Assembly (NCBI RefSeq): GCF_937960835.1
Contig: NZ_CALGPC010000012.1
Coordinates: forward strand, 62,001-126,000
Length of the DNA stretch: 64,000 bases
From: an uncultured Ferrovibrio sp.
GTDB lineage: Bacteria; Pseudomonadota; Alphaproteobacteria; Ferrovibrionales; Ferrovibrionaceae
Reading direction: 5' to 3'
The position numbers and the translations under genes were made by a program. Shown piece by piece: positions 15,892 to 25,091 of this stretch; positions within the stretch are counted from its first letter, which is position 1; every line of letters starts with the position of its first letter. The notes below the pieces were generated by a model, which was not told where the DNA came from, searched no databases, and worked only from the letters and a program-made list of their open reading frames with translations.

Positions 15892-17304
15892 ATGCTGCGT
15901 TTAGTTATCGTTCCGTTGCTCGGGTTCATTGCCCTGTTCTGTATCGTCACGCCAGCCTTCGCCCAGCGCGGCAATCCCGATCTCAGTTTCGGCGGCCAGA
16001 CCGTCGATGCAATGATCGCCGACTACATGGCCGAGAACATGGTACCCGGCATGGTGCTGGCGGTTCTGCAAGGCTCCCACATGACACGGCTTTCCGCCTA
16101 CGGCCTGGCTGATGACGACAACAAGACGCTCACCGGCATAGACAGCCTGTTTGATATTGGCCCGATGGCGGAAGCCTTCACGGCGGTTGCTGTGATGCAG
16201 CTGATCGAATCCGGCAAGCTCAAACTGGAAGACACGCTGGGCAAGCATCTATCCGACCTGCCCAAGACCTGGCAGCCGCTCAGCATCCATGCCCTGCTGG
16301 CACATGCCTCGGGCCTGCCAGATTACATGCGTGAGGCGGATTACGACCCGATTCGCGCGGCAACGCCGGCAGATCTGATCGCGCTTGTCGCCGCCAAGCC
16401 TTTCGCATTCAAGCCCGGCATGGATGTCGCCAGAAGCGCCACCGACTACCTGCTGCTGGCCATGATCGTCGAACAGGCAAGCGGCATGCCCTTCCATGAT
16501 TTCCTGCGCCGCTATCAGTTCGAACCTTTGGGCTTACGCGACATCGTCTTCGCCGATGAGCTTCGCGGCGATATCACCGAACGCCGCGCCACCGGCTATC
16601 GTGACGGCGCGCCGGCCGGTCTTGCGCCGCCATCTGCCCGCCCGGGCAGCGGCGGCATCTTCGCGACTGTTGCCGATCTTGGCCGCTGGGCCATGGCCTT
16701 GAGCAGCGACATGCTGATCAAGGATGCGGATTTGCGCGGCGCGCTGCTCAGCCCCGTGCTGCTGCCCGATGGGCGCAGCCTGCCGGTCAATGGTCCCTGG
16801 CGCTTTCCCGGCCGCAAAGGCCTGATGTACGCGGCCGGTAGTACCAGCGGTCACTCCGCGTTTCTCAGCCGCTTCACGGCGCCAGAGGATCGGCTCGACG
16901 TCGTTTTGCTGGCCAACAAGGAAGGGCTGGATCTGACCATGCTGGCGCGGCGCATCGCCGGCGCCTATGACCAGCGGCTGGGACCGCCACCGGGCAAGGA
17001 TTTGCGCGCCCGCCAGAGCCCCTATCCGGCCAGCCAGGCTTTCGAACGCTTTGCCGCCATCGTCAAACGGGAGAAGCTCGGCAGTCTGGGCCGGATTTCA
17101 GAGATCGGCGGGGTTACCACCGCGACCATCACGCCGCCGGCCAGCGATCCGCTGCCGGTCGCCGCACCGCCGGCATCTCCGATCCGCGCCAGCGCCTGGG
17201 AAGAAAAAGGTCAGGTCTGGCTCGGCATTCTCGACAAGGGTCCGCCCAGCGATCTGCGCCGCGAGCTGGAGGAAGCGCTGCTGAAAGCCGTGACGCCGTA
17301 TTAG
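15892..17304 (+). CDS. Beta-lactamase/serine-hydrolase fold protein lacking catalytic residues
   Basis: This 470-residue exported protein (signal MLRLVIVPLLGFIALFCIV...AFAQ) has the class C beta-lactamase/PBP4* fold: PGMVLAVLQG, FTAVAVMQLIESGKLKLED, LLAHASGLPDYM and FEPLGLRD are all readable. The three catalytic motifs are gone. The SxxK site reads PMAE (Pro91, Glu94; codons at 16,162-16,173), the YxN region reads RSATDY, and the HxG/KTG strand reads AAGSTSG. About 100 C-terminal residues do not match the fold. It may be a non-enzymatic binding protein. ATG 15892 has GGGAGG nine bases upstream; ATG 15883 abuts it. Confidence 0.85.
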   Translation: MLRLVIVPLLGFIALFCIVTPAFAQRGNPDLSFGGQTVDAMIADYMAENMVPGMVLAVLQGSHMTRLSAYGLADDDNKTLTGIDSLFDIGPMAEAFTAVAVMQLIESGKLKLEDTLGKHLSDLPKTWQPLSIHALLAHASGLPDYMREADYDPIRAATPADLIALVAAKPFAFKPGMDVARSATDYLLLAMIVEQASGMPFHDFLRRYQFEPLGLRDIVFADELRGDITERRATGYRDGAPAGLAPPSARPGSGGIFATVADLGRWAMALSSDMLIKDADLRGALLSPVLLPDGRSLPVNGPWRFPGRKGLMYAAGSTSGHSAFLSRFTAPEDRLDVVLLANKEGLDLTMLARRIAGAYDQRLGPPPGKDLRARQSPYPASQAFERFAAIVKREKLGSLGRISEIGGVTTATITPPASDPLPVAAPPASPIRASAWEEKGQVWLGILDKGPPSDLRRELEEALLKAVTPY

Positions 17305-17314
17305 GAAGCCCAGC

Positions 17315-17785
17315 CTACGCGCCGATTGTCGGGTAGATCGCGGCGAGAATCTTGTTGACCTCGCCGTTCTCCATCAGCGGCAGGGCCAGTTTGTCCACCG
17401 TCAGGTATTTCCGGGCCGATGGCGATTGGCGCGACACGCCAAGCGGCGCAACGCCGGACCGCACCTGGCGGTATTCCAGCAGCGGCTTCTCGCCCACCAG
17501 CGTAATGGCTTCCAAGGTGGTCATGCCGGTCAGGTCGAAGCCGAACAGGCTGACCAGATCGGTCCCGTAAACGCGGTAGCGGAAATCGTCGCCGGCAATG
17601 CAATCCAGCAGCATGAGATGACCCAGCCAGGGGCGAAGCTCCTCGACGGCAAGCTCAGCGCGTGACGGCGCAGGGCGGCCGCTGCGTTTCTCCTCCCAGA
17701 AGCGATGCAGAGCCTGCAGCTTTGGATGGGCTACGGTCAGCTCGGACGCGTTGGGCTGGGGCATCGTGGGGCGCCACTTGAACAT
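17315..17785 (-). CDS. PAS domain protein (PAS_5 family)
   Basis: This 156-residue protein is a single PAS_5 domain, a family common in Rhodospirillales: LQALHRFWEEKRSGRPAPSRA, then LRPWLGHLMLLDCI and FRYRVYGTDLVSLFGFDLTG. Such proteins have no output domain and are thought to sense small signals or cofactors. It converges on the beta-lactamase-fold gene, with a 10-bp gap between stop codons. There is no partner kinase nearby. The start at 17785 (MFKWRPTMPQ) could also be the internal Met eight codons later. Confidence 0.83.
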   Translation of the reverse strand: MFKWRPTMPQPNASELTVAHPKLQALHRFWEEKRSGRPAPSRAELAVEELRPWLGHLMLLDCIAGDDFRYRVYGTDLVSLFGFDLTGMTTLEAITLVGEKPLLEYRQVRSGVAPLGVSRQSPSARKYLTVDKLALPLMENGEVNKILAAIYPTIGA

Positions 17786-17958
17786 TGATCTACTCGAAAC
17801 GAAGAACTGGGATCAGACATCAGAACGGCGCGCGCACTGAATTACTTTCCGGTAATCGGCCTGTCATCGAACCGCCCAACTGCGAATAACAGGCCGTCAA
17901 TAGCAGGTAATGCGTCTCCCGGTAATGCCTTGCCGGGCGGCTATGGCTTGCCTGCAAT

Positions 17959-19014
17959 CTATTCCATCACCGTCCTGCCGCTCCCCAGGCCATCCTGCGG
18001 CCGCCCGTCTTGCAGCCGGCTGTCCTGCAACCGGCCATCTTGCGGATGTCTGACGGCAAACTTGCCCGCGACCGACCGCTGCCCCAGCCGCTCGACCACC
18101 TGCGCCGATAGCCGCCGCACCGCGGGATACTGCAAGTGCAGCGCGTCGAAATAATCCTTGTCCCCATAGGCATCGTCGGCATGCAGGTCGATGACGCGCG
18201 CGCCATGGCGGGCGCCAACCTCGCGCGCATGCTGAATGATCTGCGACAGGGTTTTTATCGATTGAGGATATTGCTTCCGGTATTCCGGATGGATCGGCGG
18301 AAAAACGATGGTCAGGTGCTTGCCGCGTTCCGCGACATCGCCGATCAGCCTGCCAAGTTCCTGCACGCAGGCCTTGTCGACCTCGATAGTGCCGTACCGC
18401 AGGCCCCGCTTCATGCTGTCCGGAACTTGCAGCGGACCGGAACCCCAGTCGTCGATATACATGTCGCCCAGGAAGGGTTGCGTCTTCGCCTCCCGCGACA
18501 GCGCGGTTTGGACGAAACGCCGCGGCGCGAAATAGCGCAGATAGAAATACGCCGCAGGCCATTGTCCGAAGGCATAGGCCGCCGCCTCGGAGGCGTTGAA
18601 CAATTCCCGCGGCTCGGTCGTGCAGTTTTCGTAATCCGGCAGGCTGGTGATCATGACGATATGATCCACCTGCTGGAAATGATCGAGGTAGAAATCCAGC
18701 ATCGCGCGGGTCTGATGGATTTTCAGATGCACGATGCTGGCATCGAGAAACCGCGTTTTTCCGCCCGCATATTCAGCATAGATGTCGCCGGCGATCTGGC
18801 GCCAGGCAACGGAGGAACCGACGCTGATCAGAGTCGGCTGAAAATCGGGATGTTCACGGTGGAAACGCAGCTTCTCATCCAGCGCCGCAAAGCGTGAGAT
18901 CGGCGGGGCCGGGAAATGCTCGGGGAAAAATGCCGCCAACCCGCCATAGAATATGCCCAAGCCACCGATCACTGCGGCCACACCTAGCGCCATGCCAAGT
19001 CCGAAGGATTTCAT
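17959..19014 (-). CDS. SGNH-hydrolase-like exported or membrane-anchored protein
   Basis: This protein of about 351 residues starts with one hydrophobic segment (MKSFGLGMALGVAAVIGGLGI) and has an SGNH-like layout. The block I strand reads LISVGSSVAW in place of GDS, and a DALHLQYP segment near residue 300 supplies the DxxH-type block V. The middle is not recognised, but it resembles proteins linked to polysaccharide acetylation or export. The C-terminus ends in four 5-residue repeats of the type xQDGR (17,990-18,046). ATG 19014 has GAGG upstream. Catalysis is not established. Confidence 0.65.
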   Translation of the reverse strand: MKSFGLGMALGVAAVIGGLGIFYGGLAAFFPEHFPAPPISRFAALDEKLRFHREHPDFQPTLISVGSSVAWRQIAGDIYAEYAGGKTRFLDASIVHLKIHQTRAMLDFYLDHFQQVDHIVMITSLPDYENCTTEPRELFNASEAAAYAFGQWPAAYFYLRYFAPRRFVQTALSREAKTQPFLGDMYIDDWGSGPLQVPDSMKRGLRYGTIEVDKACVQELGRLIGDVAERGKHLTIVFPPIHPEYRKQYPQSIKTLSQIIQHAREVGARHGARVIDLHADDAYGDKDYFDALHLQYPAVRRLSAQVVERLGQRSVAGKFAVRHPQDGRLQDSRLQDGRPQDGLGSGRTVME

Positions 19015-19354
19015 CAACCTCACCCAAGGAGAGATAAGAAGGGGCTGCAGACAAGCCCTGTGACTGGCCCATCGCGCGTGGGTTAAGCGGGTAGGTTTGG
19101 CGGGCGGGGCCACTGCCCTTCTGTCGCGCGCAGGCCATATCGCTTCGTTTCATGGAAGCAGAGCATTGTTGGACAAGCGGATCGAGAAGTTCGTAGAAAA
19201 TAGCATCCGTGCCCGGACTTGTTCTGTGACCATCCAAGGCCTTGGTGCGCTGCGGGAAATCCTTGGACTGACGGCTCTGGCCGGAAACCGCTGATTTTGG
19301 TGCCGCTGAAAATGGGGCTTGTAAGGCGGCGTCTTTTATTTACAGTGTATATTA
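19015..19354. other. Gene-free region before the TetR operon
   Basis: These 340 bp lie between the divergent SGNH-like gene and the TetR gene. They hold a weak stem around 19,045-19,060 but no frame I would call coding. The right end carries the probable TetR operator and promoter, AT-rich near 19,335-19,352. Confidence 0.6.
19338..19352 (+). promoter_or_regulatory. Probable TetR operator at the operon head
   Basis: ATTTACA-G-TGTATAT is an inverted repeat with six of seven pairs, ending two bases before the TetR ATG at 19,355. No ribosome binding site lies between them, so the site overlaps the promoter or start region and the message may be leaderless. Confidence 0.45.
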
Positions 19355-19990
19355 ATGCCGAAGACGCTCTCCCAGGCCGAGATCGATGCCTTCCGCGCCA
19401 AGCTCTGCGCGGCAGCCGAGCGGCGCTTTGCCCAATACGGCGTCGAGGGCGTTTCGCTGCGCCAGTTGGCCGAGGATCTCGGCTGCAGCGCCATGACCCC
19501 TTACCGCTATTTCCGCGACAAGGACGAGATCGTCGCCACCGTGCGCACGGCAGCTCATAACCGCTTCGCCGAAAGCCTGGAGGCAGCGCTTCGCTCGAAG
19601 GGCAATGCACGTCAGCGCGGTCGCGCCGTGGGTGAAGCCTATATCCGCTTTGCCCTGGAAAATCCCGACAGCTATCGCCTGATGAATGACGCCGCGGAAA
19701 CCGATCCACAGCGTTTTCCGGAACTCGCAAAGGCGCAGGCCCGCTCGCGCCGCACCATGACCGCCTATATCGAAGACCTGGTGGCCGAAGGCGAATTGGA
19801 AGGTGATCCGGAAATTCTCGGCCACGTCTTCTGGGCTACCACCCACGGCCTGATCATGCTGAAATTGGCCGGCCGGATCGATGCCAGGCTGGATTTTCAC
19901 GATCTTTACCGGGCTGCCATGCGCCTTCTGGCCAAGGGCGCAGCGCCCAAGGCCGACGCGAAACCAATGCGCCGACGCAAACGCGCATAA
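19355..19990 (+). CDS. TetR/AcrR family regulator
   Basis: This 211-residue regulator has an N-terminal helix-turn-helix: RRFAQYGVEGVSLRQLAEDL then GCSAMTPYRYFRDKDEIVATV. The C-terminal ligand domain (from about residue 75, ending in a basic RRRKRA tail) fits the TetR_C_13-like class. It is the first gene of a tight operon with a nitronate monooxygenase-like enzyme (24 bp), an acyl-CoA ligase and an enoyl reductase-like MDR enzyme, so its ligand is probably an acyl-CoA or fatty acid. Confidence 0.92.
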   Translation: MPKTLSQAEIDAFRAKLCAAAERRFAQYGVEGVSLRQLAEDLGCSAMTPYRYFRDKDEIVATVRTAAHNRFAESLEAALRSKGNARQRGRAVGEAYIRFALENPDSYRLMNDAAETDPQRFPELAKAQARSRRTMTAYIEDLVAEGELEGDPEILGHVFWATTHGLIMLKLAGRIDARLDFHDLYRAAMRLLAKGAAPKADAKPMRRRKRA

Positions 19991-20014
19991 AGTTAGAAAC
20001 GAAAGGAAACGTCC

Positions 20015-21001
20015 ATGTCCATACCTGCCGTCCTGAAGGGGAAACTCAGCCTGCCGGTCATCGCTTCGCCGATGTTCATCGTCTCCGGCCCCGAACTGGT
20101 GATCGCGCAATGCAAGGCCGGCATCGTCGGCTCCTTTCCGGCGCTGAATGCCCGCCCGGCCGAGATGCTGGAGGAATGGCTGAAGCGCATCACCACTGAA
20201 CTGGACGAATACCGCGCGCAGAATCCCGACAAGCCGGTGGCGCCCGTTGCCGTCAACCAGATCGTGCATCACTCCAACGACCGCCTGAAGCACGACGTGG
20301 AAGTCTGCGTCAAATACAAGGTGCCGATCGTGATTACCTCCCTGCGCGCGCCGGACGAAGTGGTGGGGGCGATTCATTCCTATGGCGGCATCGTGCTGCA
20401 TGACGTGATCAACATCCGCCATGCCAAGAAGGCGCTGGAAGCCGGCGTTGATGGCCTGATCCTCGTTTGCGCCGGCGCTGGCGGTCATGCCGGCACGCTC
20501 AGCCCCTTTGCCCTGGTCTCGGAGGTGCGGCAGTTCTTCGACGGCCCGGTTGTGCTGTCAGGCTCGATCACCAACGGCAACCAGATTCTGGCTGCCCAGG
20601 CGATGGGCGCCGATTTCGCCTATATGGGCACGCGTTTCATCGCCACCAAGGAAGCCAACGCCCAGCCGGAATACAAGCAGATGCTGGTCGACACCTCCGC
20701 CAGCGATATCGTCTACTCCTCGCTGTTCACCGGCGTGCATGGCAATTACCTCAAGCCCTCCATCGCCAAGGCCGGTCTCGATCCCGACAACCTGCCGGAA
20801 GCCGACAAGAGCACCATGAGCTTCGGCTCGGGCGGCAGCTCGAAGTCAAAGATCTGGCGCGACATCTGGGGCGCCGGCCAGGGCGTGGGCAGCATCCATG
20901 ACATCCCCAGCGTTTCGGAACTGGTTGCCCGTCTGAAGCGCGAATACGACGCCGCCCGCGCCAAGCTGACGGCGCTGCCGGCCAGTCTCGCCGCCGAATA
21001 A
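20015..21001 (+). CDS. NAD(P)H-dependent flavin oxidoreductase (nitronate monooxygenase/2-nitropropane dioxygenase family)
   Basis: This 328-residue FMN enzyme has a TIM barrel with PVIASPMFIVSG at the N-terminus, GIVGSFPALNARP, and the flavin loop CAGAGGHAGTLSPFALV near residue 150. Members oxidise alkyl nitronates or act as NADPH:quinone reductases; related operon-linked forms are found in acyl-CoA pathways. The second gene of a four-gene operon, it is followed by an acyl-CoA ligase 12 bp later. The family is firm, but the substrate is not known and nitronate may not be it. Confidence 0.88.
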   Translation: MSIPAVLKGKLSLPVIASPMFIVSGPELVIAQCKAGIVGSFPALNARPAEMLEEWLKRITTELDEYRAQNPDKPVAPVAVNQIVHHSNDRLKHDVEVCVKYKVPIVITSLRAPDEVVGAIHSYGGIVLHDVINIRHAKKALEAGVDGLILVCAGAGGHAGTLSPFALVSEVRQFFDGPVVLSGSITNGNQILAAQAMGADFAYMGTRFIATKEANAQPEYKQMLVDTSASDIVYSSLFTGVHGNYLKPSIAKAGLDPDNLPEADKSTMSFGSGGSSKSKIWRDIWGAGQGVGSIHDIPSVSELVARLKREYDAARAKLTALPASLAAE

Positions 21002-21013
21002 CCGGACCCGGAC

Positions 21014-22549
21014 ATGTCCGCGCTCATCTCCGGCGACCGCCGGCTGTCGCAGGCTGCGCTGCAGGAACGGGCGGCGAAAGCCGCAGGCGGCTTCCGTGCG
21101 CTTGGCATTGGCATCGGCGATGTGGTTGCGCTCTACATGCGCAACGATTTCGCCTTCTTCGAGGCATCTCTGGGCGCGGGCCTTGCCGGCGCCTATGCCA
21201 CGCCGATCAACTGGCATTTCACTGCCGAGGAAACCGCCTATATCCTGCAGGATAGCGAGGCCAAGGTTCTCGTCGTGCACGGCGATCTGTGGCCGCGCAT
21301 TGCCGGCATCGTGCCGGAGAACGTGCGCGTCTTCATCGTGCCGACACCGCCGGAGATTGCCGCCGCCTATGGCGTGGCGGACATCCTGCCGCCCGAGGCC
21401 GCAAAGCTGACGCAATGGGAAGACTGGCTGCTGGCGCAGACGCCCCTGCGCGAGGATACGCCGCCGCCGCGCAACGCGATGATCTACACCTCCGGCACCA
21501 CCGGCCGGCCGAAAGGCGTGCGCCGCGCAGCGCCCACACCCGAGCAGGCCGCCGGCAATATTGTCGCCGCCTCCACCTATTTTGGTCTCGATCCGCAGGA
21601 GGAAAAAGTCATCCTGATGAACGGCCCGATGTATCACTCGGCGCCGAATTCCTACGGCATGATGGCGGCGCGCCAGGGCGCGACCATCGTTTTGCAGCCG
21701 CGCTTCGATGCGGAAGACATGCTGGCGATGATCGAGCGGCACCGCATCACCCACATGCACATCGTGCCGACCATGTTCGTGCGGCTGCTGAAGCTGCCCG
21801 AAGCCGTAAAGCGCAAATACGATCTCAGCAGCCTGCGCAACGTCGTGCATGGCGCAGCGCCGTGTCCGCGTGACGTGAAGCTTGCGATGATCGACTGGTG
21901 GGGACCGGTGATCAACGAATATTACGGCTCCACCGAAACCGGCATTGCCGTGTGGCTGTCGGCTGCCGATGCGCTCCGGAAACCCGGCAGCGTCGGCCGC
22001 ATCCTGCCGGGCTGCACCGTGAAGGCCTTCGGCGATGACGGCCGCGAATTGCCGCCGGGCGAGATCGGCGAGCTTTACATCCGCGCGCCCTACATCCCCG
22101 ATTTCACCTACAACAAGCTCGACGACAAGCGCCGCGAAGTGGCGCGCGGCGAACTGGTGACGGTCGGCGATGTCGGCTATGTCGATGCGGAGGGCTTCGT
22201 CTATCTCTGCGACCGCAAGCGCGACATGGTGATCTCCGGCGGGGTCAACATCTACCCGGCCGAGATTGAGGCCGTGCTGATCGGCATGCCGGGCGTGAAG
22301 GACTGCGCCGTCTTCGGCATTCCCGATGACGAATTCGGCGAAAGCCTCTGCGCCTATATCGAGCCCGACGACATGGCCGCTGCGCCCTCGCCCGATGCGG
22401 TGCGCAGCTTCCTGGCCCAGCATGTCGCCAAGTATAAGGTGCCGAAGATCGTTGAGGTGGTCTCCAGCCTGCCGCGCGAGGATTCCGGCAAGATTTTCAA
22501 GCGCAAGCTCCGCGCGCCCTATTGGGAAAAGGCCGGCCGGTCCATCTAG
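21014..22549 (+). CDS. Acyl-CoA synthetase (AMP-forming)
   Basis: This 511-residue ligase activates a fatty or aromatic acid to its CoA ester. Motifs seen are AMIYTSGTTGRPKGVRR near residue 157, NEYYGSTETG near 302, GDVGYVDAEGFVYLCDRKRDM near 388, VNIYPAEIEAV, and the C-terminal Lys in SGKIFKRKLRAP. It is the third gene of the TetR-led operon, 12 bp after the flavin oxidoreductase. It may supply acyl-CoAs to the MDR enzyme next to it. Substrate unknown. Confidence 0.92.
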   Translation: MSALISGDRRLSQAALQERAAKAAGGFRALGIGIGDVVALYMRNDFAFFEASLGAGLAGAYATPINWHFTAEETAYILQDSEAKVLVVHGDLWPRIAGIVPENVRVFIVPTPPEIAAAYGVADILPPEAAKLTQWEDWLLAQTPLREDTPPPRNAMIYTSGTTGRPKGVRRAAPTPEQAAGNIVAASTYFGLDPQEEKVILMNGPMYHSAPNSYGMMAARQGATIVLQPRFDAEDMLAMIERHRITHMHIVPTMFVRLLKLPEAVKRKYDLSSLRNVVHGAAPCPRDVKLAMIDWWGPVINEYYGSTETGIAVWLSAADALRKPGSVGRILPGCTVKAFGDDGRELPPGEIGELYIRAPYIPDFTYNKLDDKRREVARGELVTVGDVGYVDAEGFVYLCDRKRDMVISGGVNIYPAEIEAVLIGMPGVKDCAVFGIPDDEFGESLCAYIEPDDMAAAPSPDAVRSFLAQHVAKYKVPKIVEVVSSLPREDSGKIFKRKLRAPYWEKAGRSI

Positions 22550-22575
22550 GCCGCGCCATTTGAGAGGAAACAATC

Positions 22576-23571
22576 ATGGTGAAAGCGATCCAATATGCCC
22601 GTTTCGGCAAACCCTGGGAGGCGGCCGAACTGGTCGATCTCCCTGATCCGGGCCAGCCCGGCGAGGGCGAAGTGCTGATCGATGTCGAGGCTTGCGCGAT
22701 CAACCCGGCCGATCTCTTGCAGCTTGAAGGCCGCTACGGCGTGGAGCCGCCGCCCCTGCCCGCCATCGGCGGCGGCGAAGGCGTTGGCATCGTGCGCCAG
22801 CTTGGCCCCGGCGTGTCGCATCTGAAGGCCGGCGACCGCGTGCTGCTGCTCTTTGCCGGCCGCGGCAACTGGCGCAAGCAGGTCAAAGCCAAGGCGGCGA
22901 AGCTGTTTGCGCTGCCCAAGGCCGATCCGCTGCAGCTCGCCATGCTGACGGTCAATCCCGCCACAGCGCTGCTGATGCTGAAAAGCTTCATCGATCTGAA
23001 ACCCGGCGACTGGGTGATCCAGAATGCCGCCAATTCCGGCGTTGGCCACAATGTCATCGTGCTGGCCAAGAAATTCGGCCTGCGCAGCCTCAACATCGTC
23101 CGCCGCGCGTCACTGATCGACGAGCTGAAGCAGCAGGGCGCCGACGAGGTGCTGGTCGATGGCCCCGATCTTGGCCAGCGCGTCAAGGCGATCACCGGCA
23201 AGGATGCGGCGCCCAGGCTCGGCATCGACGCCATCGGCGGCGAGGGCACGCGCCGCATCGGCCATGCCCTGGCCAATGGCGGCGTGATCGTCAATTACGG
23301 CCTCCTGTCCGGCCAGCCCTGCATGGTCGATGCGGCCGAGACGGTGTTCCGTGACGTCGCGCTGCGCGGCTTCTGGCTGGCGCGCTGGTTTGCCACCGCC
23401 GCGCCGCAGGAATTGCAGCAGACCTATGCCGAGCTGACCAGGCTGGTGGCCGACGGCACCATCCATGTGGCGGTGGAGGCGACCTATCCGCTGGAGCGCT
23501 ACAAGGAGGCGCTCAGCCATGCCGCCCGCGAAGGCCGCAAGGGAAAAATCCTGTTTACGCCGAATTCCTGA
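22576..23571 (+). CDS. Zinc-free MDR oxidoreductase, enoyl-CoA reductase-like (ETR/MECR group)
   Basis: This 331-residue NADPH enzyme has a GroES-like N-terminal domain (residues 1-130) and a Rossmann domain with NAANSGVGHNVIVLAK near 152. The structure is that of MDR proteins without a catalytic zinc: the pattern EGxG and NPADLLQLEGRYG is typical of trans-2-enoyl-CoA or quinone reductases. TVNPATALLML is also typical of this group. It closes the TetR operon (26 bp after the ligase) and probably reduces a CoA-bound or other enone. The exact substrate is not visible. Confidence 0.87.
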   Translation: MVKAIQYARFGKPWEAAELVDLPDPGQPGEGEVLIDVEACAINPADLLQLEGRYGVEPPPLPAIGGGEGVGIVRQLGPGVSHLKAGDRVLLLFAGRGNWRKQVKAKAAKLFALPKADPLQLAMLTVNPATALLMLKSFIDLKPGDWVIQNAANSGVGHNVIVLAKKFGLRSLNIVRRASLIDELKQQGADEVLVDGPDLGQRVKAITGKDAAPRLGIDAIGGEGTRRIGHALANGGVIVNYGLLSGQPCMVDAAETVFRDVALRGFWLARWFATAAPQELQQTYAELTRLVADGTIHVAVEATYPLERYKEALSHAAREGRKGKILFTPNS

Positions 23572-23683
23572 CGGCGCCGTTCCGGTAGTATTCCGGTAAC
23601 GCTTCCGTCTCTATGCTTTCCCCCTGCCGCCCGGCTGCGCTAAGCTGGGCGGCACTCGTTTGAGATAGCCCCGAGCTCATATC

Positions 23684-24925
23684 ATGTCCGATTCTTCTCT
23701 TCCCGGCCTCGCGCAAGGCGTTGCCGAGCTGCGCGCCTCGGAAATCCGCGAATTGCTCAAACTCATCGCCAGGCCGGAGATCATATCCTTCGCCGGCGGC
23801 ATCCCCGATCCGGCGATGTTCCCGCTGGACGCCATCACCAAGTCCTACGAGGCCCTGCTGCGCGATCCCTCTGCTGCGCAGGTCGCGTTCCAGTATTCGA
23901 TCAGCGAAGGCTATCCGCCGCTGCGCGAGTGGATCCAGGGCTATCTCGCAGGCCATGGCATCGCCGCCAGGCCGGAAGAGATCCTGATCACCTCCGGCGC
24001 CCAGCAGGCGCTGGATTTCCTTGGCCGCGCCTTTATCGAGGAAGGCGATGGCGTGGTGATGTCGGCGCCGAGCTATCTCGGCGCCATCCAGGTCTTCGGC
24101 ACCTATCGCCCGCGCTTCCATTCGGTGCCGATGGACGATGAAGGCGTGCTGCTCGACGAGCTCGAAGCCGTCTTCAAAGAGAAGCCGAAATTCTTCTATC
24201 TGACCCCGGACTTCTGCAATCCGGCCGGCGTCACCACTTCGCTGGCACGCCGCCAGGCGATCCTGAAGCTCGCGCATCAGTACGGCGTCTACATCGTGGA
24301 AGACAGCCCCTATGAGGAGCTGCGCTACGAGAATCCCCGCATCCCCAGCTTCTCGGCTCTGGAGGCCGAGTATCTGAAGCAGCCGGGCGCCGATCAGCGC
24401 CGCCTGGTGATCTATGTCGGCAGCCTGTCGAAGATCCTCACCCCCGCCCTGCGCATCGGCTGGATTGCCGCCGATCCGGCGCTGATCAATAAGCTGGTGC
24501 TGGTCAAGCAGGCTTCTGATCTGCATTGCAGCACCATCAACCAGATGATCGCCTGCGAGCTGGCGAAATCCTCGCATGCCAGCCAGGTGGTCAAGCTGCG
24601 CAAGGTCTACAAGGAGCGCCGCGACGCCATGCTGGCGGCGCTGGAGCAGAGCTTCCCCAAGGAAGTCAGCTTCACCCGGCCCGATGGCGGCATGTTCATC
24701 TGGCTGGAATTCCCCGAAGGCATCGACGGCACCCAGCTTCTGGAGGAAGCGATCAAGGATACCGAGGTCGCCTTCGTCCCCGGCTCCGCCTTCTATGCCA
24801 ACGAGCCGAAGAAGAATACCGCGCGGCTTTCGTTCTCGCTGGGCGAGCCCGCGCGGATCAGGGAAGGCATCGAACGTCTCGCGGCGCTGTTGCAGAACAA
24901 GCTCCGCGCCAACAAGGCCGCGTAA
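23684..24925 (+). CDS. PLP-dependent aminotransferase (LysN/2-aminoadipate type, class I/II)
   Basis: This 413-residue enzyme is a fold-type I aminotransferase of the LysN/MocR-aminotransferase group. Visible features are ISFAGGIPDPAMFPLDAI at the N-terminus, ITSGAQQALDFLGR near residue 105, LTPDFCNPAGVTTS near 172, and the PLP lysine in YVGSLSKILTPALRIGW near 250. Family members use 2-aminoadipate, aromatic or branched amino acids. It has its own promoter space (112 bp after the previous gene). The next gene is 166 bp away, after a palindromic repeat. Amino-acid specificity is not determined. Confidence 0.9.
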   Translation: MSDSSLPGLAQGVAELRASEIRELLKLIARPEIISFAGGIPDPAMFPLDAITKSYEALLRDPSAAQVAFQYSISEGYPPLREWIQGYLAGHGIAARPEEILITSGAQQALDFLGRAFIEEGDGVVMSAPSYLGAIQVFGTYRPRFHSVPMDDEGVLLDELEAVFKEKPKFFYLTPDFCNPAGVTTSLARRQAILKLAHQYGVYIVEDSPYEELRYENPRIPSFSALEAEYLKQPGADQRRLVIYVGSLSKILTPALRIGWIAADPALINKLVLVKQASDLHCSTINQMIACELAKSSHASQVVKLRKVYKERRDAMLAALEQSFPKEVSFTRPDGGMFIWLEFPEGIDGTQLLEEAIKDTEVAFVPGSAFYANEPKKNTARLSFSLGEPARIREGIERLAALLQNKLRANKAA

Positions 24926-24954
24926 GGCTGGGATCGCCACACCTGCCGGTTTCA

Positions 24955-25003
24955 AAACGTCATGCCGCCGCCTGAGATATGTTTCCGCCGCGGCATGACG
25001 TTT
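24955..25003. repeat. Dispersed intergenic palindromic repeat, copy 2
   Basis: Perfect 14-bp arms AAACGTCATGCCGC / GCGGCATGACGTTT flank a 21-base loop. It sits between the aminotransferase and aldolase genes and may act as a transcription boundary, though no T run follows. The arms share CGTCATGCC with copies at 6,509 and 29,086. Confidence 0.75.
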
Positions 25004-25091
25004 AGCGGTGAGGAGCTCCCCCCTCAAAATATCGCAGACTCCGCCCTCCTCCCGCCCTATCATCCTCCCATAAGACAAAGGGAGGATCGCC

